Notes: generated from the letters alone by a model not told the origin. Positions 18,357 through 27,370 are shown, counted from the first letter of the stretch. The stretch is 64,000 nucleotides of DNA from Mucilaginibacter celer (GCF_003576455.2 NZ_CP032869.1:5828001-5892000), one strand, 5' to 3'. Made by a program: numbers and translations.

Positions 18357-18536
18357 TTAAAAAAAGCAAGGCCCCCTGTTACTCCCTATCGCGAATTTAT
18401 TTACCCTGCCGTGCGAGTGATCGCAGTGGCTGTGGTCGCGATACGTTTTTTGATTTGATGGCTGGCAGTTTACAGGTGCTGCAGGGATAGTTTCAGTCTT
18501 ATTAGGCTGACTAACTATGGTAGTTTGTTTTTTCAT
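18357..18536 (-). CDS. Putative 59-residue His/Cys-containing small protein
   Basis: Reading the minus strand from 18536 gives a 59-codon ORF. It begins MKKQTTIVSQPNK, contains NCQPSNQKTYRDHSHCDHSH in the middle and ends CFF before TAA. An AAGGAGGAG sequence at 18542-18550 sits eight bases before the ATG. That is a far stronger Shine-Dalgarno than usual for Bacteroidota and supports translation. The HSHCDHSH cluster could bind metal or be a modification site. No homologue is recognised and no maturation genes lie nearby. It may be a regulatory or secreted peptide, or chance. Confidence 0.45.
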   Translation of the reverse strand: MKKQTTIVSQPNKTETIPAAPVNCQPSNQKTYRDHSHCDHSHGRVNKFAIGSNRGPCFF

Positions 18537-18639
18537 AACGACTCCTCCTTAGTTTAGATCATGTAGATAATTGGTATAATAAATTTAACTATAAGATTAC
18601 TGATTTGCAATAGCTTTAAATAAAAAATAAATTAAAAAA

Positions 18640-18723
18640 GGCGTCACTGCGAGGCACGAAGCAATTGCGGATTATACAGGGCTTACCTGCTTTCGTGCGA
18701 TTGCTTCGTGCCGCAATAACGCC
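18640..18723. repeat. Palindromic repeat, GTCATTGCGAGG...GAAGCAATC family
   Basis: GGCGTCACTGCGAGGCACGA at the left pairs with the right arm ending CGTGCCGCAATAACGCC, around a variable centre with ATACAGGGCTTACC. Close copies lie at 45327-45408 and 52721-52814, and a half copy at 38374-38403. Confidence 0.85.
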
Positions 18724-18758
18724 TTAACTATGGCGCTCTCAATACCCCGGCTACGTGT

Positions 18759-20549
18759 TTACTTCCCCTTCCAAAACTGCAGGTAATGCAAATTATACCC
18801 ACCGTTATCCGCCTGTACTTTTATTTTATTAGCCCCGGCTTTCAGCACAATATTTTTAACAGCAATAACCTGCCATTTTTTAAATCCGCCGGTATTGGGC
18901 ACAGCAACCTCTTTAGCTTGTGTGGTGTTATTAACCAATACCGATAGTTTGGCATCATCAGTAGCCGAAGCAATTTTGAGGCTAATGGAATATACACCCG
19001 GCGTTTTTACCTGTATGGTGTATTGTGTCCATTCGCCGGTTTCAATATGGTCAACATAGTAGCTGTTGTATTGGGTCGAATCTTTGGTGATGTCCACTCC
19101 GTCGTTACGGTAAACATGGCCGCGGTTACCAACGCCCGGCTTGCCCGAGGTATGATAATCGGCAGTGTCGGTATCAAAATAAGCCGAGCCGTTACGGCCC
19201 AGGTCATAATCAACAGCGTTGATAACCGTGCCATTACCAATTTTATTGGCCTTAAACGGCTTGGTATCTGCCGAATGCGGCTGCCTGAAAATAGCATCGA
19301 TCACATCATGGTGAATAATGGTGTTTTCCAGTTTGGCATAAGTGGCCAGTTCCAGGGTGCCGCTGTATACATTGCTTTCCTTTGGTTTACGGCGACCACT
19401 GTTCATGTATTTGGCCACATCATCATAATTAAGGTTAGATACTATTTCCATCGGGTTGTTATTACCCAGTTTTTTAAGCGGCCATAAGCTCCAGCCAATG
19501 TTATTGCGCTCCAGCAAGCCTATCGCCTGGCTTATCCAGGTGTTGGAGTTTTCGCCGGTTTCGCCAAGCCATACGGGGATGTTGTACTGATCGCGGGTTT
19601 TGATGATATGATCGATGGATTTCTGATCGTTAAAGTTCCAATACTTGTGGAAGCTCAGCACCATGTTTTTATCCCATGGCGGCAAAATACCGTTGTAGTT
19701 ATTACCCCAGCCATTACCTTCAATAATAATAATATGCTTTTTATCCACTTCGCGTATTGCTGCGGTAATATCAACCATCAGCTTGCGTAAAGGGGCGTTG
19801 GTTTTTTCTTTCAACCCGTTTTTATCATTCTGCGGATCATCGAAACCCCAGTTTGGTTCATTAATGATATCATAAGCGCCAATGTAAGGTTCGTTTTTGT
19901 ATCGCTCGGCCAGCCTGCGCCACAGGGCAATGGTTTTGGCTTTGTTGGCCTCGCTATCCCAAAGCGATGGCTTATCCGGGTCGCGGTCAGAAATGTTGAG
20001 ATCGTTACCCTGGCCGCCCGGTGTGGCGTGCAGGTCAAGAATCAGGTACATGTGGTTGGCTTTGCACCAGGCCAGCAAATCGTCGGTCATTTTAAAGCCC
20101 TTTTCAATCCAGGTGTTTTGGCCTGCTACAGGCTCTTTATCCACCGGCAACGTGTACAGGTTATAATGCATAGGCAGGCGTATGGAGTTAAAACCCCAGC
20201 GCTTCATCGAGTCAACATCAATTTTGCGGGTATTATTGGTGAGCCAGGTATCGTAAAATTCTTTGGTTTCGGCAGGCCCCATCAACTCTTCCAACCGCTC
20301 GCGAATGCGGTATTGACGACTATCCTTATTAATGTGCAGCATATAACCTTCCTGCAACATCCAACCACCCAGGCCCATGCCGCGCAGTAATACGTTCTGC
20401 CCTTTTTCGTCCACTATCTTTTTACCATCGGCTTTTAAAAAGCCGGTTTGAGCGTTTCCCTTCAAACTAAATAATAAAGCAGGGGCTGCGGCCAGTATAG
20501 CCTTTGCAGCAGTACTTAGTTTTATATTTTTTATCAATGTTGTTAACAT
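18759..20549 (-). CDS. Secreted GH5 glycoside hydrolase with C-terminal carbohydrate-binding domain
   Basis: A signal region precedes a TIM-barrel of glycoside hydrolase family 5. RGMGLGGWMLQEGYML opens the barrel, the acid/base is E231 in IINEPNW, and the nucleophile is E330 in LGETGE. Residues 440-596 form a beta-sandwich (YDLGRNGSAYFDTDTADYH... GVYSISLKIAS... HYLQFWKGK) like CBM6/35. Retaining beta-glucan hydrolysis is expected; the exact substrate is not shown. It follows the GH30 gene by 36 bp on the same strand, so both are probably one operon. Confidence 0.88.
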   Translation of the reverse strand: MLTTLIKNIKLSTAAKAILAAAPALLFSLKGNAQTGFLKADGKKIVDEKGQNVLLRGMGLGGWMLQEGYMLHINKDSRQYRIRERLEELMGPAETKEFYDTWLTNNTRKIDVDSMKRWGFNSIRLPMHYNLYTLPVDKEPVAGQNTWIEKGFKMTDDLLAWCKANHMYLILDLHATPGGQGNDLNISDRDPDKPSLWDSEANKAKTIALWRRLAERYKNEPYIGAYDIINEPNWGFDDPQNDKNGLKEKTNAPLRKLMVDITAAIREVDKKHIIIIEGNGWGNNYNGILPPWDKNMVLSFHKYWNFNDQKSIDHIIKTRDQYNIPVWLGETGENSNTWISQAIGLLERNNIGWSLWPLKKLGNNNPMEIVSNLNYDDVAKYMNSGRRKPKESNVYSGTLELATYAKLENTIIHHDVIDAIFRQPHSADTKPFKANKIGNGTVINAVDYDLGRNGSAYFDTDTADYHTSGKPGVGNRGHVYRNDGVDITKDSTQYNSYYVDHIETGEWTQYTIQVKTPGVYSISLKIASATDDAKLSVLVNNTTQAKEVAVPNTGGFKKWQVIAVKNIVLKAGANKIKVQADNGGYNLHYLQFWKGK

Positions 20550-20585
20550 GTTGTTTGCCTTGTTTTTGAATGTTACCCTAACCTT

Positions 20586-21995
20586 TTACTGCCAGATATA
20601 TGTGCCTACCGATCCTTTATCCAAACTTACTGCCAGCACTTTTCCCTGGTATTTGATGTTAAAATCCTGCGCGCTATCGCCGGTATTGGCTACAATAAGT
20701 ACCTTTTTACCATCTGGCGTTTTAAAGGCCACGTTGGGTAGGGTATCCGAACTGTTGGAGGCAATCCTCACCGAGCCGGGGCGTACAAATTTTGAAGCAT
20801 GAGCTACCGAGTAATAGGCCACGTTTTTCTTCACCTCGTTTTTATCGATGGTAACAGCACCCTGGCATGATGGGCAGCCGCCCCTGTCGGTATAGGGTTT
20901 ATATTCAGGGTCGGCTGCAAGGTTCCATTCCAGTACGTTGCGGCTCCAGTTGCGTGTAGCGCCAACTATCAGGCGTTTTACCGGCCAGGCAATGTTAATG
21001 GTGCTTTGGTTTTCGGGTTCAACGGTCATCTGCTCGGTAAAATAAATGTTCTTATCCGGGTGAGCGTTATGTACATCCGTAAGCGCCGAGATATCGCCGC
21101 CATACAGGTGGAAGCCCGAGCCATCCACATATTTGCGTGCTGCCGGATCGTTCAATATCGAGATCGGGTAATCGGGCCTGTCGGCATTATGATCATAAAC
21201 AATAATTTTTGTTTTGATGCCGGCTGCTTTAAAGGCCGGGCCGAGATTGTTTTTAATAAAATCGGCTTCATCCGGCGCAACCATCAATAAACTTGGGTTA
21301 TTGCCCGGGTGCAGCGGTTCGTTTTGTATAGTGATGGCATCGATAATAATACCATTAGCTTTCATGGCCTGGATATATTTAACCAGGTATTTGGCATAAA
21401 CGGGGTAACAATTGGGTTTTAACCTGCCGCCGCGGGTATCATTATTGGTTTTCATCCAGGCCGGCGGCGACCATGGCGAGCCCAGAATTTTAATGGCCGG
21501 ATTAATGGCCAAAATCTGTTTCATCACCGGGATCACGTCTGTTTTATCCGCACTCAGATCAAAGTGTTTTAAAGTTGGGTCGGTTTGGCCATCGGGCAGA
21601 TCATCGTACGAAAAAACTTTTTCGTTCAAATCCGAAGCACCAATACTGAGCCTGAGGTAGCTGATACCGATATTATTGCCAGAGGTAGCGAACAGATTTT
21701 TTAACAGTGCGGCGCGGCTTTCGGCACTCATCCTGATAATGTGCATGGCACTGCCCCCGGTTAGCGCAAATCCAAATCCATCAATGGGCTGATAGCGTTG
21801 TTTATCATCAACGGTAATAGTGGTGCCCGAGCCTTCTCCCGGTTTAAATATCAGGGCATCTTTTTGTTGCTCAAAAAGCGCCGACCTATCAGCCTTGGTA
21901 AGCCAAAGGCTGGCCCCGGTTGTTTGCGCGTTTACCGGCGCAAGTGCACACATCAGCAGGCCGCCCAATAAAATCGATTTGATTTGCATGTTCAT
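20586..21995 (-). CDS. Secreted GH30 glycoside hydrolase
   Basis: A signal peptide (ending LAPVNAQ) leads into the GH30 (beta/alpha)8 barrel and side beta-domain. QPIDGFGFALTGGSA is the N-terminal family signature, E226 in IQNEP is the acid/base and E321 in YFTEQM the nucleophile. Family members cleave beta-1,6-glucan, glucosylceramide or related beta-glucosides. Pairing with a GH5 enzyme suggests beta-glucan breakdown, for example of fungal walls, but this is inference. It is the first gene of the two-gene operon; no SusC/SusD pair is adjacent. Confidence 0.9.
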   Translation of the reverse strand: MNMQIKSILLGGLLMCALAPVNAQTTGASLWLTKADRSALFEQQKDALIFKPGEGSGTTITVDDKQRYQPIDGFGFALTGGSAMHIIRMSAESRAALLKNLFATSGNNIGISYLRLSIGASDLNEKVFSYDDLPDGQTDPTLKHFDLSADKTDVIPVMKQILAINPAIKILGSPWSPPAWMKTNNDTRGGRLKPNCYPVYAKYLVKYIQAMKANGIIIDAITIQNEPLHPGNNPSLLMVAPDEADFIKNNLGPAFKAAGIKTKIIVYDHNADRPDYPISILNDPAARKYVDGSGFHLYGGDISALTDVHNAHPDKNIYFTEQMTVEPENQSTINIAWPVKRLIVGATRNWSRNVLEWNLAADPEYKPYTDRGGCPSCQGAVTIDKNEVKKNVAYYSVAHASKFVRPGSVRIASNSSDTLPNVAFKTPDGKKVLIVANTGDSAQDFNIKYQGKVLAVSLDKGSVGTYIWQ

Positions 21996-22275
21996 GAAAT
22001 ATAATTTACAGGTGTATTTGTTGGTATAAACAGGATTTTTTAAGGCTTTTTGAAAATTGGTTGAGTAAAAATATCAAGGTTTTCAATAAAAAGGGGTAAT
22101 TAATCGGTTACAAAAGCATTAAAGATGGGTTGTAGTAGTTAAGAAGTGGTAATCTGAACAAACAAAAAATCTGCAAATGCGTTAAAGTGACGGTTTAAGC
22201 ATATCCGTTTTAATTTTCAATTTAAAACATTTGTTTTTATGAAAACATGTTTATAAATTCACATACAACTATCTC

Positions 22276-22647
22276 ATGAGTACTTCGACAAAAAAGATTA
22301 TCATATTTGATGATGATGAAGACATCCTTTCTATTTGCAGTTATATTTTAGAAGAACAGGGATGGGAAGTACACACCTACAGCGATTGCAATAACATTGT
22401 TGAAAAAGTATCTGCAATTTTACCCGATGTAATTATGATGGATAACTGGATCCCCGATTCGGGCGGCATCATTGCAACGCAAACGCTCAAAAAAACCGAT
22501 GCATTAAAAGATATTCCCGTTATCTATTTTTCGGCCAACAGCGATATCCAGATCCTGGCCAGCCACGCCGGTGCCCAAACCTATTTAGCCAAACCTTTTG
22601 ATCTGGATGATCTGGAGCGGGTAATTAACAGGGTTATTGCGGCGTAG
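22276..22647 (+). CDS. Stand-alone response-regulator receiver protein
   Basis: The 123 residues are one CheY-like receiver domain. Acidic residues FDDDED are at 11-16, the phospho-acceptor is D56 in IMMDNWIPD, the switch serine is S86 in YFSANS and the conserved lysine is K106 in LAKPF. There is no output domain, so it must signal through protein contact or phosphorelay. No kinase is encoded next to it. A 245 bp AT-rich gap precedes it and a repeat-filled gap follows. Confidence 0.93.
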   Translation: MSTSTKKIIIFDDDEDILSICSYILEEQGWEVHTYSDCNNIVEKVSAILPDVIMMDNWIPDSGGIIATQTLKKTDALKDIPVIYFSANSDIQILASHAGAQTYLAKPFDLDDLERVINRVIAA

Positions 22648-22694
22648 GGTAAGAAGGCATATTTTTTTCTTGTTCAATAAACAGCCCTGCTCTT

Positions 22695-22804
22695 ATTTTA
22701 GATTTGCGGCTAAATTTAAAACAGCACCTATCCTTATTTTAGATTTTCGCCTAAGTTTAAAATAGTGTCGGTTCTTATTTTAGATTTAGCCGCAAATCTA
22801 AAAT
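22695..22804. repeat. Three tandem palindromic units, 41-bp period
   Basis: Units begin at 22695, 22736 and 22777, each opening ATTTTAGATTT. In the third, ATTTTAGATTT pairs perfectly with AAATCTAAAAT around AGCCGC; in the first, the loop is the complement GCGGCT. Each unit can form a hairpin, and direct repetition makes alternative pairings possible. The array sits 48 bp after the receiver gene. Confidence 0.75.
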
Positions 22805-23030
22805 AGGAGTTGTGTATAGCCGGCTGCTTTTAAGCACACAAAGAGGAGACGCAAAGTTTTTGAGCGCGCCCTATTCTTCCGAATTTATTTGTAGCGCAAA
22901 CTGTCTCTCATTTTATCGAATCATAACCACTTTTTATACTTCCTTACACTCGTTTTTAACGGATGATTAATATGGTTTCGCGTTTGCAACGGATTAGTCA
23001 CAGGGCCAGTATCCGCTACTATCCCTCTGT
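22805..23030. other. Intergenic region without a gene
   Basis: Together with the repeats on both sides this is a 575 bp gene-free stretch. I see no ORF with a plausible start, no RNA-like hairpin with a T run, and no further repeat unit in this middle part. Confidence 0.5.
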
Positions 23031-23171
23031 TTGTCTGAACCGGGATTTGGGGGGATTTTTTTGATTTATGGGATGCTTGGCACAGGATGAGACAACTTGA
23101 ATTAAACGAATTTATCGGATTCGCTTTACATTCTGTTAATTTCTTAATTCTGTAAATTCTGATTCAGACAA
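23031..23171. repeat. Dispersed TTGTCTGAA...TTCAGACAA repeat
   Basis: The left arm TTGTCTGAACCGGGATTTGG starts at 23031 and the right arm TGTAAATTCTGATTCAGACAA ends at 23171. Here a B-type left arm (CCGGGATTTGGGG) is joined to an A-type right arm (TTCTGATTC), showing that the two arm types are exchangeable. Confidence 0.8.
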
Positions 23172-23208
23172 AAAAGGCCCTTTGCAATACCGCAAAGAGC
23201 CTTTTTGA
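23170..23208 (-). terminator. Intrinsic terminator of the Gly/Pro-rich outer-membrane protein gene
   Basis: AAAAAGGC..CTTTGC pairs with GCAAAGAGCCTTTTT. The T run works in both directions. It directly abuts the repeat at 23031-23171 and follows the minus-strand stop by 15 bp. Confidence 0.85.
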
Positions 23209-23222
23209 TTATCTAATACCGA

Positions 23223-26189
23223 TTAAAACGATCCGGGTCCGCCTGGCCCTCCCGGACCGCCGCCTGGTCCCCCACCGGGGCCGCCAGGGCCGCCGCCATC
23301 GCGGTTAAACCTGCGTTGGCCCGGATCTTGCGCCGGGGCCTTGCCCGCAAATTTTTGTAAACGCAGGGTGAAGCTCAGTAAGTAGTAGCGTCCTAATCTG
23401 TTCACGCTTGATTGTGTGGTGATGTTACCATTAACTATTGATGTGTAGCCAGTGTTTTGGTTAAACATATCATAGGCTGCCAAACGGATGGTAGCGCGAT
23501 GATCTTTTAAAAAGCGGCGCTCAACGTAGGCGTTCAAAATATTGGGGTTTTTGATATCCAAACTGCTGGCGTAACCGTAATTCACCGTGCGGGTAAAATC
23601 ATAGCTTAGTGTCCAATCTTTCCAGAAATAGTTTTTACCGGCCAGGCCAAGGTTTAAAGTGCGAAAGTTTGAACTACCGTCTATCAGTTCGGTGTGTACG
23701 GTGTTGGTTGTTTTGTTAATACCATAACTGCCGCTCGCTTCGGCATCAATAATATCAACAATATTTACCCTGAATTTTAAGCCCGGGGTAAAGTTGAGGT
23801 TTTTTGATATGTTTTTAAGCGCAATGGCCGATGCTGCTACATTGTTACTATCAATACTGTTTGAAAAGGCAATGTTGTTGGTATAGCTAAGGGCGCCATT
23901 AAATTGCAGGGTGAATTTACGCTCGGCCCATGGTTTGGCGTAAGTAATGTTGGCATTGCCCGAGTAATAACCATCGGCATTAAGGTAAGTTGTGAGGTTG
24001 GTGCTTTGCAGGTTTTTTAATGACGGATCTGCCGCTAAAGCTGCCGCGCTAAACTTACGCGGGTATGTGATGGTGTTTTGAACTATTTTGTTTTGTGTAG
24101 CCGTGAAGTTTAAGTTGGTGAAAAATATATCGCCGGTTTGGAAACTGAAGTTATTATACCTTAAAGTAAAGTTGTTGGCAAACTCTGGCTTCAGGTTAGG
24201 ATTACCTTGTACAGGATAAAGCGCGTTGGAGAAATCGATAACCGGTTGTAACTGGCTAAATGACGGCTGATTGCTTCCCCCGTTGTAATTGAAGTTTAAG
24301 CCTTTGCCCCTCGAAAAGTTGTAAGTGAAACGCGCCGTTGGAACCACATTAAACGTAGTTACATGGGTAGCCGAATCATTTTTAAGGTTAAGGCCATTTA
24401 ATATGGCCGGCTGTACACCAACCCCCAGGGTGAAGTTGTATTTCTTCTCAACAAAGCGGTAGTTCAATCCTACTTTGTTTGTGGTGAAATTGTATTTATA
24501 GTTGTTGCTTAGCAAATCGTAATTGTTGAAAGTATTTGCTGCGCTAAGCGTATCTGTTTCTTTATCGCTTTTAGTTGATGAGCGATTGAAAGCATAATTT
24601 AATTCCAGGTAGCCGCGTTTGCTTACCGGCTCCAGGTACGACATATTGGTACCCACGCTGGTAACGCGGCTATTGGTAAATATTTGCTGATTTTCTGGTG
24701 CGGTATGCGGGGCTCCGTCGGCATATTGATAAGTAGGATTATCAAACTGCGTGGTTTTTGACGAGTTGGCACTCACATTAATGCTGAAGTTACGGCCATG
24801 AGCGTTAAAACGATGGTTGTACAACACGTTGATACCGTAGTTGGGCGAAGTACCATCACTGTGCGATAACGATGTATAAGCCTGGTCCTGTAAACCACCA
24901 ACGGTTGATGATACCGTTTCGTTAGCGGTGGTGTTGGTGCTTGAATAGCTAAAGTTTGGTGTTATTTTAAAATAGTTGATGGTATCCGGCTTCCACTCAA
25001 TGTTGAAAGTGAAACGATGGTTGATTGGGTTGTCCGTTTGATCGCTTTTTTGATTACTTACACTTGGGGTTTGGAAATTGTTGGTTTGGATTGATGAACT
25101 TATGGTGTGTGTAGTATTATCGGTAAAGCTGTAGCTCCCGTAAACAGATACGGTTTTGCCCCATTGGTCGCGATAGTTGGCACCGATGTTATGAGCGTTG
25201 GTAATGCCGGGAGCGCTTGTTGTTGAACCGGAGTTACCACGAAGCGCGTTACCACGCCCGCCGCCACCGCCTCCAAAACCGCCGCCGCCACCGCCGCCGC
25301 TTGTTGGCGAGCCGTAAGTGAATGTATTTACGTTGGTGTTATTGATAGTTCCTAAAACAGCAATCTGCTGTTCATTATTAAAGTTAAAAAACTTCAAATC
25401 GCCCAGGTAACGGTTATCATTTGATATGCCCGGTGCTTTTGGTAAAAAGTCGCTGCCATCAGCTGCGGTTGCCTGGCCAAAGTAGCCATGGTTTTTATCC
25501 TTGCGGATGGTGATGTTCAGGATCTTATCCGGCTCGCCGGTTTTTACGCCGGTAAGGTTGGCCTGGTCGCCGTAATCATCAATTACCTGGATGCTTTCCA
25601 CCACATCTGCAGGCAGGTTTTTGGTTGCTGTTTTAACATCGCCGCCAAAAAAATCCTTACCGTTTACACGCACCTTGGTAACCGATTTTCCCTGGGCTGT
25701 TACGTTGCCATCTTTATCCACGTCAACGCCGGGCAGCTTTTTAAGTACATCTTCAACGGGGGCATTTTCACGCACCGGGTAGGCGCTTACCTTGTATTCA
25801 GTGGTATCTTCTTTTAAAACCACCGGGTTAACGCCAACAATGGTAACCTGGTTAAGCATATTGGTTTCGGCCTTTAAAACAATCGCGCCCAGATCAACCG
25901 GTTGTGTACCGGCATCAAGCGAGTAATGTTTTTTGATGGCAGTAAAACCTATCGAGGTAATGGTAAGGGTTAATTTATTGCCTTTAACCACCGGGAAAGA
26001 GAATTTGCCGTTTAAATCGGCTATGGCTATGGTACTGTCGCCTGCGTTTGATACCAGCTTAACGCTGCTGCCGGGCAACGACAGTTTGGTTGAATCGACA
26101 ACGGTTCCCTTCACTTCCCTGCCCGCCTGTGCACGGCCGGTAAAAGTGAGGAAAAGGGTAAAACTCAAAATAAGGAGAAGGGCTTTCAT
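23223..26189 (-). CDS. Outer-membrane TonB-receptor-like protein with Gly/Pro-rich segments
   Basis: The start at 26189 opens the signal peptide MKALLLILSFTLFLTFTGRAQA; the in-frame start seven codons earlier is less likely. A carboxypeptidase-regulatory-like domain (about 25-110) and plug-like LPGVDVDKDGNVTAQGKSV with NGKDFFGGD lead to a large barrel of the OMP_b-brl_3 type. Two odd segments stand out: a run of glycines with FGG around residues 300-315, and a C-terminal tail of about 30 residues made of PGG repeats after RRFNRDGG. The tail lies beyond the barrel and would be exposed. Ligand unknown. Confidence 0.85.
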   Translation of the reverse strand: MKALLLILSFTLFLTFTGRAQAGREVKGTVVDSTKLSLPGSSVKLVSNAGDSTIAIADLNGKFSFPVVKGNKLTLTITSIGFTAIKKHYSLDAGTQPVDLGAIVLKAETNMLNQVTIVGVNPVVLKEDTTEYKVSAYPVRENAPVEDVLKKLPGVDVDKDGNVTAQGKSVTKVRVNGKDFFGGDVKTATKNLPADVVESIQVIDDYGDQANLTGVKTGEPDKILNITIRKDKNHGYFGQATAADGSDFLPKAPGISNDNRYLGDLKFFNFNNEQQIAVLGTINNTNVNTFTYGSPTSGGGGGGGFGGGGGGRGNALRGNSGSTTSAPGITNAHNIGANYRDQWGKTVSVYGSYSFTDNTTHTISSSIQTNNFQTPSVSNQKSDQTDNPINHRFTFNIEWKPDTINYFKITPNFSYSSTNTTANETVSSTVGGLQDQAYTSLSHSDGTSPNYGINVLYNHRFNAHGRNFSINVSANSSKTTQFDNPTYQYADGAPHTAPENQQIFTNSRVTSVGTNMSYLEPVSKRGYLELNYAFNRSSTKSDKETDTLSAANTFNNYDLLSNNYKYNFTTNKVGLNYRFVEKKYNFTLGVGVQPAILNGLNLKNDSATHVTTFNVVPTARFTYNFSRGKGLNFNYNGGSNQPSFSQLQPVIDFSNALYPVQGNPNLKPEFANNFTLRYNNFSFQTGDIFFTNLNFTATQNKIVQNTITYPRKFSAAALAADPSLKNLQSTNLTTYLNADGYYSGNANITYAKPWAERKFTLQFNGALSYTNNIAFSNSIDSNNVAASAIALKNISKNLNFTPGLKFRVNIVDIIDAEASGSYGINKTTNTVHTELIDGSSNFRTLNLGLAGKNYFWKDWTLSYDFTRTVNYGYASSLDIKNPNILNAYVERRFLKDHRATIRLAAYDMFNQNTGYTSIVNGNITTQSSVNRLGRYYLLSFTLRLQKFAGKAPAQDPGQRRFNRDGGGPGGPGGGPGGGPGGPGGPGSF

Positions 26190-26278
26190 AAATTTTTTTT
26201 CAGCGTACAATTGTTGTGTTTGGTGTATAAGACATATTTAAACTACAAATGTTCAACTTAAAATGTACTTATAGCTTA

Positions 26279-26340
26279 ATCAATATATGATTGTTACATT
26301 TTTACGCCCTAAAGCCCTATCAATCATATTATTGTTACAT
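26279..26340. promoter_or_regulatory. Pair of direct repeats in the upstream region
   Basis: ATCAATATATGATTGTTACAT near 26279-26299 recurs as ATCAATCATATTATTGTTACAT near 26319-26340, 40 bp apart. They lie 90-150 bp upstream of the minus-strand outer-membrane gene, within a 380 bp AT-rich gap that contains no other recognisable gene. They may be paired regulator sites; this is inference. Confidence 0.35.
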
Positions 26341-26591
26341 GTGAAGATTAAAACGAAGTGCGTTTTTCGTCTCTTTTTCATCAACATCGCGCTTTAAACG
26401 ATGATGCCCCAATATTTTAGGCTTTTTTTGATTTTGGCTGTAATGATAACCGTTTCGGGCGCGTAAATAATAAGCAATGTTGTTAAAGCGTTAAATAGTT
26501 CACACCAATAATAAACTATTGTTTAAAAACTGTTTATGCAATGGTAACATTATGGCACGAATTTTCGTTATACTTAACCAAACATTAACCT

Positions 26592-26864
26592 ATGAACAAA
26601 ATTAGCAACTCGCTGCACACAAAAGTGCACAAGTGGATCGACGCGATCGGTTTCAGGCTAAACGCCTCACAAACGAATAACAGAAGTCATATCACCACCA
26701 ATCATTATTTTTTTGAAACGTTTAACTTTTTCGAAAAATCGAAAAAAGGGCATCCCGAATACACCAAAATTTTATGTTTTGATGCCTACGGCGAAAAGGT
26801 CAATGTAAAGTCGCTACTTGATTTGCAGGTTGCTTTTTTTGAAAATATCAGCCAGTTGAAATAG
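26592..26864 (+). CDS. Hypothetical 90-residue protein
   Basis: The frame MNKISNSLHTKVHKWIDAIG... ends VAFFENISQLK. It is soluble, basic and rich in Asn, Phe and Lys, with no signal peptide or motif that I recognise. TATACTTAACC about 20 bp upstream could be part of a promoter. Coding status rests on length and isolation only. Confidence 0.4.
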   Translation: MNKISNSLHTKVHKWIDAIGFRLNASQTNNRSHITTNHYFFETFNFFEKSKKGHPEYTKILCFDAYGEKVNVKSLLDLQVAFFENISQLK

Positions 26865-27342
26865 TAAACTTGTTAAGGGTTTTCTTAGCCGCGGTTTAAA
26901 AACGTAAATTATTCCAGCCATACTGGCGCGGATAATATGGAAGGGCCCCGAAGATGGGGAGACTTGTACCTTGCAGTGATGTACCGTTGTTGGTGACAAT
27001 AATAATAACAGCAAGCTTTGATAAAACACGGGCATGTGGAGAAAAAATATTGTCCATCCCAAAAATCTTCCCAAATCACGGTTCAGATAAAGAAATCAGC
27101 GGAATCAACGAAATCAAAATCATCAACGGTCAAAATCGGTGTAATCAAAAATTAATCGGTGTAATCCCAAAAAACAAATCCGAAATCGAACATTCGAAAT
27201 CCGAAATCAAACGAGGGCGTTGCCTGCGGCCGGGCTTTACGCTGCAAGTCCTCGCTTTGCCTGCACTCTATCCTAACGCACGCTGCGGGCTTTCCGCTGC
27301 AATCCTAACGCGGACCCCGCACCAAAACAGCTTTAAATAAAA
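26865..27342. repeat. Repeat-filled intergenic region
   Basis: No gene is supported here. The piece CCCAAATCACGGTTCAGATAA near 27070 is a degenerate half of the TTCAGACAA family. AATCAGCGGAATCAACG and two AATCGGTGTAATC units (27090-27170) recur at 50729-50800. AAATCCGAAATCGAACATTCG (27176-27208) is the complement of the repeat at 33668-33701. A GC-richer part (27210-27310) repeats CGGGCTTTACGCTGCAA and CGGGCTTTCCGCTGCAA. Confidence 0.6.
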
Positions 27343-27370
27343 AATCCTGCCCTTTTTATGAGCAGGATTG
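27343..27370 (-). terminator. Intrinsic terminator of the metalloprotease gene
   Basis: AATCCTG pairs with CAGGATT around a 13-base loop. On the minus strand it is followed by a T-rich run, about 30 bp after the stop. Confidence 0.65.

Noticed and set aside
22695-22804. CRISPR array
   Set aside because: Only three units, each palindromic throughout, with short similar intervening bases and no cas genes.
22276-26210. SusC/SusD polysaccharide utilisation locus around the GH30/GH5 genes
   Set aside because: The nearby large outer-membrane protein is of the OMP_b-brl_3 type and no SusD-like lipoprotein is present.
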